In this document: positions 59,684-64,000 of the stretch, piece after piece
Position numbering within the stretch: position 1 is the first letter of the stretch
Layout: every line of letters starts with the position of its first letter
NCBI GenBank assembly: GCA_964057225.1
Contig: OZ059897.1
Coordinates: forward strand, 9,858,001 to 9,922,000
Length of the DNA stretch: 64,000 nucleotides
Direction: 5' to 3'
Source of the DNA: Auanema rhodensis
Lineage: Eukaryota; Nematoda; Chromadorea; Rhabditida; Rhabditidae
The notes under the pieces: model-generated
The model's database searches: none
What the model saw: only the letters and a program-made list of their open reading frames with translations
What the model was told of the DNA's origin: nothing
Position numbers and translations under genes: made by a program

Positions 59684-60412
59684 ATGTTTCATCTGCTTTT
59701 ATATTTATCATCTATATTATCAAGTGGCTCTGTTAATGGACTTGATGTTACACCAAAAGATATAAATAAGAAATGTTTTACATGTTCCGTTTTTACATTC
59801 ATCGATAATCGTTTACTATGTGCAAATCCTGGAGTATGCTATGCAAACTATTGCTATTCATGTAATATATTCTTATATTCTCTTTATATCTGTACTTCGT
59901 TATCGTTCTTTTTAGATTTGTTATCTGATCAGCGATCAATGTACTTATCGGGATGTGCTGAGGATATCACAGATTATCCATTTAGGTAAAACACATTGGG
60001 TGTCTTTCCTTTTCCATCATTCATTCATACATATTTTCAGTGAAAACGACTCCAGAACACTTTGTCATGCTCGCGGATCGTTTGGTTTGTGTCTCTGTCA
60101 AACTTACGGAGGTGCATGTAATCTGATTGATTCTAACACAACAGACTTGGATTGGATAAATACAGATCTTGTAATGATGAATGCTATATCACATGTAAGA
60201 CTTTCTCATTCACATGTTGCAATCTCAAAGTTCTATTGCAGAGGGTAACTGGATTTTCGGCAGATTACGCAAAGAACAGAGTTCAACAGCTGAGAGTTGA
60301 AGGCTATCCGGATACATTTCCTGGAACTCCACTTAACAACATAGCAACAGTTTCGAATCTGACACTATCGCTACTTTTAGGCATTGCAACTCTTCTTCTC
60401 ATTCGGATATAG
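59684..60412 (+). CDS. small secreted cysteine-rich protein, probably GPI-anchored
   Basis: Four exons: 59684-59861, 59916-59985, 60041-60170 and 60242-60412. A signal peptide (MFHLLLYLSSILSSGSVNG) leads into a mature part with ten cysteines (KCFTCSVF...LLCANPGVCYANYCY...SGC...TLCHARGSFGLCLCQTYGG, then ACN). The C-terminus is hydrophobic (LTLSLLLGIATLLLIRI), as in GPI-anchored proteins. Sequons NDS, NTT and NLT are visible. The pattern (CxxC, several C, GC, CxC, CN) resembles the nematode ET-module and Ly6/uPAR-type three-finger proteins. The exact family and any partner are unknown. It converges with sqv-7. Confidence 0.75.
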
Positions 60413-60869
60413 ACCAAATTTGCCCTATTTTGTTGAATTTTGAAATAAGCTTTAATACTTACTTAATTATGCTCAGATTTTCTTGGTGCAAATAAATTTA
60501 AATTAAAGATTTATTGAAACTAAATGAGTTATATGTTATTAAGTTTCCTAAAGCTCAAAAAAAAGAAAAATTACAACATGATTATCACAGTTGGAAATTA
60601 AAGGCAACTAGGCAAGTGAATATCAAATCTTAATATTTCTTATAAAACACTTATTATGTCAAAATTGCAACCGGAGGATATAAATACTATGAATTACGAA
60701 AAACTTGAATATCTTACGATTCGATTCCGATATCTCTAAACTAGTAAAGAGAAATATCATTTTGGTTTTAATGCGTATTAGGATGTGCAAGGTGAGCAAG
60801 CAATGAGTCTCAGATTAGAAAAAAAAATAAAATGCTGGATGTTAGAGAATTATGGCTCATAGGAGAACT
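60413..60869. other. convergent 3' intergenic region
   Basis: 457 bp between the cysteine-rich gene (+) and sqv-7 (-), AT-rich with AATAAA-like signals (near 60491). No ORF. Confidence 0.6.
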
Positions 60870-62195
60870 TTAGATTAAAGGTACTTTTTCAATTTTTGAA
60901 GATGGAGCTATAGTAACCAGACGTTGAGGACTCTTTGTGCGGAATGTAACGTAAGTATAAAGAATACTTCCAAGAACACTAAATAAAGATTTTATATAGC
61001 TTAATTGAAATTAGAGCAAAAAGGAAAATGAAAACAAAACCATACCTAACGTTAATACCGATAAAGTTGGCCCATTGGAATACGAAGTCTCCACTGGAGA
61101 ACATACCGGCATATGTTACAACCAGATTCTATAAAGTCAAATATCATTGAATAGATAAATAGAAAATGGCAGTTACCTTAATTGGTCCAACACAAGTTGT
61201 TGTCAATGCGGAGTTATATTGAGTACACAGCACAAGAGAATAATTCAAAATAAATCCGCAGACACATGAAAGAGCGAGGCAAACCCAGACACTCGTTGAC
61301 ATTTCTTCACTTGCCATAAAAGCTAATGTCTTAAATAATAGAAGTATGAAAGGAATGAACTAATAACTTATTAAACCTTGTCTAATTCCCCATTGTAAGT
61401 AATGTATAAAAGTCCTGGAGCAACCACAAAGAGGCAATTGTAATACATCAATCCATATTTTCCTAGGTCCTGTGAAGTTAAGGTATAAGTTGACATGCTC
61501 TTTATATGTAGCTTCTACCTTAGCTTCAAGTTTTTGTTTTGTATATACACCTAGCGCAGCTGTGCAAAGATCATTGACTCCAACTAATGTATATCCGAGA
61601 AGATCAAATGATAAATCATAAATGGCTGCAATGACAGATCCTAGAATCATCAAGCCAACAGAAATTCTGATGGCTTTCGAAGCATTTACTCTAGAAAAGT
61701 GGTTTTACAGAAGTTGAACATGCCACGGTTACCCTAGAATGTAGTATTCTAGCACCATGGTCATTAAAATTGAAAATCGTCTAAGGACCGTGAACATAGG
61801 AAGACTGAAACATGAGGACATATTAGCAACATATGCAGATCTAGCATCCTTACTTGATCATTTGTGTGCCACCAAGACCGGAAATCAGGTTAATACCATA
61901 TAGGATTGGTAAGGGGAATATCTTGCGCGGGATGGATGAATCAAGCTCGGGGAATTTGACAAATTTGAAAGCTCTAGCAAACCATAATATAACAATGGTT
62001 GCTAACATTTGTCCTACACCAACAAATTGGTAAGATGGAAACCTTAAAAGATAAAATCAGGTGAAAGACAATGTTATCTTCGTAATCAAACCTATAATTA
62101 GTGAGAAGAATTTTGTTTACAAATACAATAATTATAGAAGTTATTCCATAGAATAGAGCGGACATCAACCGCTGTAGGACCGTTGCTTCCGACAT
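60870..62195 (-). CDS. sqv-7: nucleotide-sugar transporter SQV-7 / SLC35D1-type
   Basis: A multipass Golgi/ER carrier for UDP-glucuronic acid, UDP-GalNAc and related sugars, needed for chondroitin and heparan sulfate synthesis. Start at 62195: [20 protein letters not shown]. Blocks are [96 protein letters not shown], and [20 protein letters not shown]. These match SLC35D1/D2 almost block for block, including [12 protein letters not shown] and [10 protein letters not shown]. The end is [12 protein letters not shown] at stop codon 60870. About eight exons. It lies 425 bp downstream of a DENND5-like gene on the same strand. Confidence 0.94.
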
Positions 62196-62620
62196 CTAAA
62201 ACTGACAGTAAAATACAACACAACAACAAGAAATGGCCAAATATTAGGTAAAAACCATATCAGAACAATTAAACTATTTAAATCACAGAATTACAATTCA
62301 TGTAAAGTAGTCATGTTCAAGAATCTCGCAAAATCTACCAAATATAAAGCGGAATATAAACATTTTTTGGCAACAAATGTCAGCTTTTATACAAAGATTA
62401 GTAGAAATTTCAGTATTTTACAAACTATAAAAGAAACTAATATAGACACAGGGTTTTAATTTGAGCAAAAAAATACATTACATACCTGATGTAATAAGAA
62501 AAAAATGCTCAAATAGCCAAATAAATCTTGATATATATATATATAAAAACTCTAAACAATATATACAAAAACTGATAAAGTGATATAGTAGAATCAGAGT
62601 AATAACGATATTGCTAGCTC
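62196..62620. other. intergenic between DENND5-like gene and sqv-7
   Basis: 425 bp between two minus-strand genes, AT-rich with a TATATATATATATA run near 62528-62543. It holds the 3' UTR of the DENND5-like gene and the promoter of sqv-7. No ORF. Confidence 0.55.
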
Positions 62621-64000
62621 TTATACAATTCCATATGTTAATGAAGGTTCCAGGCGGAATTGGAACTCATTCAATGATTCCAGAAGTTTCGAGAGGTAGT
62701 AAAGGTTTTCAGGTGTACGGAGGAATGATGGTTCTTCGTACATATCTCTTGTTATTGGAGTCAAAGACATAAGTCTAAGGAAACTAGATAGCACATGATC
62801 ACTGTAAAAGACCATAATATAGAAACATAAAACTGTGAGAGTCATCGACATAGACTACAATATTTAATTCTCTTTGTAATGAGATCAAAATATAAAAATA
62901 GAAAAAAGAAAATATACTTACCGGATTGCCAAAAGGATAAACACATGGAATTTTCCATCTTTTCCCAGTTCGCTCTTACTAGAAATTCTATTCACTAGTT
63001 CCAATGCATATTTTATCAGACGTTGGCGTTCTAGCGAGAGTTTATCGGATTCGCCACGTCGGAACAGTTCATGGAACCACATGGCTACCTTCTCTGTAAA
63101 CAGAAACGAATCTAATCTATTGAAGATTTCTTTCACGTACCAACATAATCCCAAGGAAAATGTTGTCTAAACATTCTAAGAGCCCATGTTGAATCTTGTC
63201 TACCAAATTGGAAAGCCTATGAGATTAGCTTTTACAAGAAACATTGAAAATATTAAAATATACCTGTTCAATGGAGTTCACTAAACCACGATCTCCACAT
63301 AGAAGAAGAGCCAGTTCACTTCTGATCTGTTTTTCGCTATGGAAATATTTCACTAAAGCATTTACAGAATCACCCAACATCTGTTGAATGTCATTCAGTC
63401 GTGATCCTAAGAGTTTTGCATATCAACTTGAAAGGTTCAAATTCAACGTACTTCTATTGTTGGATAATGAATCTGGCACTCTTCCCGTAGAGGGACTTCT
63501 ATCTCGTTGAGGTGTTTGACTTCGAGATGTCGCCCTTCTTCTACCTCTGGCTGGTGACCCTGGAGGACAATTTGACTGATCTGGGCAGTCATCTTCGTAA
63601 ACCTGTTCTGCTATCAGTAATCTTGAATATTAAAATTAAATTTTCTTCGTAAAGCTTAACAACAAACCTCTCTAAACTACCATCGTCAACTCCTTTTCCA
63701 AACCATCGGCTACATGGAAATCTATATGTTTGTCCAGTAATCTCATTTCTAACAATAACCTACAATCCGATATATTTAATAAGAACTCAAAGCTAAAACA
63801 TACGTAATCTAAAAACCATTTGGGAGGATTTTCAACTCCAGCAACATGCCCAATTCTCAAATTCGACAATAATCCAAGATTTTTGTGCTAAACAGTTTAA
63901 TATTATTGACAACTCATGGACAGCGAAGCAATCCACGATCGGGACGTGTTGCTGCTCAAATAAATCGTGAAACGTAGCAGCGAAATATTTTTGAATAAAA
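62621..64000 (-). CDS. DENND5 (Rab6-interacting)-like protein, C-terminal part
   Basis: Partial: the 5' part is beyond the right edge; the stop is at 62621. The visible exons carry a PLAT-type domain ([40 protein letters not shown], then DDGSLER). A disordered linker follows ([40 protein letters not shown]). Then comes a RUN-type domain: [116 protein letters not shown]. The end is [18 protein letters not shown] followed by a C-terminal RUN domain is the layout of DENND5A/B, exchange factors and effectors of Rab GTPases on Golgi and endosomes. The DENN domain itself is outside the window, so the family call is an inference. Confidence 0.72.

Overview
The window is genomic DNA of a nematode. 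Every gene is split by very short introns (mostly about 40-55 bp, GT..TTTCAG/ATAG), the DNA is AT-rich, and several neighbours on one strand sit 110-170 bp apart, as in trans-spliced nematode operons. Nematode hallmark genes are present: an nlp-11 neuropeptide precursor, an epi-1-type laminin alpha, the sugar transporter sqv-7 and a TWK-type potassium channel. The species cannot be named from the sequence. A kinesin-7/CENP-E motor is present, which I recall as missing from C. elegans, so the animal may lie outside Caenorhabditis.

Layout. 1-7.8 kb, minus strand: ERMP1-like ER aminopeptidase (its 3' part runs off the left edge), a CENP-E-like kinesin, and a cysteine synthase. 8.8-16.3 kb: a divergent SLC6-family protein, the histone-fold subunit POLE4 and a small membrane-protein ORF. 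Most of this block is repeated head to tail as a 3,340-bp unit with no difference seen by eye. 16.4-21 kb: a coiled-coil gene of unknown function, and a dual-specificity-phosphatase-like gene that has lost its catalytic arginine. 22.2-23.4 kb: NDUFA7 then UQCRQ, a probable operon of respiratory-chain subunits. 23.6-28.5 kb, minus: a two-pore K+ channel and a TBC1D15-type Rab GAP. 29.0-32.3 kb: phenylalanyl-tRNA synthetase beta then TMCO1, another probable operon. 32.5-33.4 kb, minus: a divergent casein kinase 2 beta. 35.2-48.6 kb: the laminin alpha gene, by far the largest in the window. 48.6-59.7 kb: gene-poor, with nlp-11 in the middle, large flanks and many simple repeats. 59.7-64 kb: a small cysteine-rich GPI-type protein, sqv-7, and the C-terminal part of a DENND5-like protein (PLAT and RUN domains) cut by the right edge.

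Most genes are housekeeping and do not form one pathway. POLE4 and CENP-E both have E2F-like sites upstream, fitting cell-cycle control. NDUFA7/UQCRQ and FARSB/TMCO1 are the operon-like pairs. The points most worth checking are the perfect 3.34-kb tandem duplication, the SLC6 gene with no recognisable Na+-site motif and an in-frame TAG, the nematode CENP-E, the pseudophosphatase, the divergent CK2 beta, and the unassigned coiled-coil and small membrane proteins. I found no convincing mobile element, CRISPR array, complete tRNA or rRNA.
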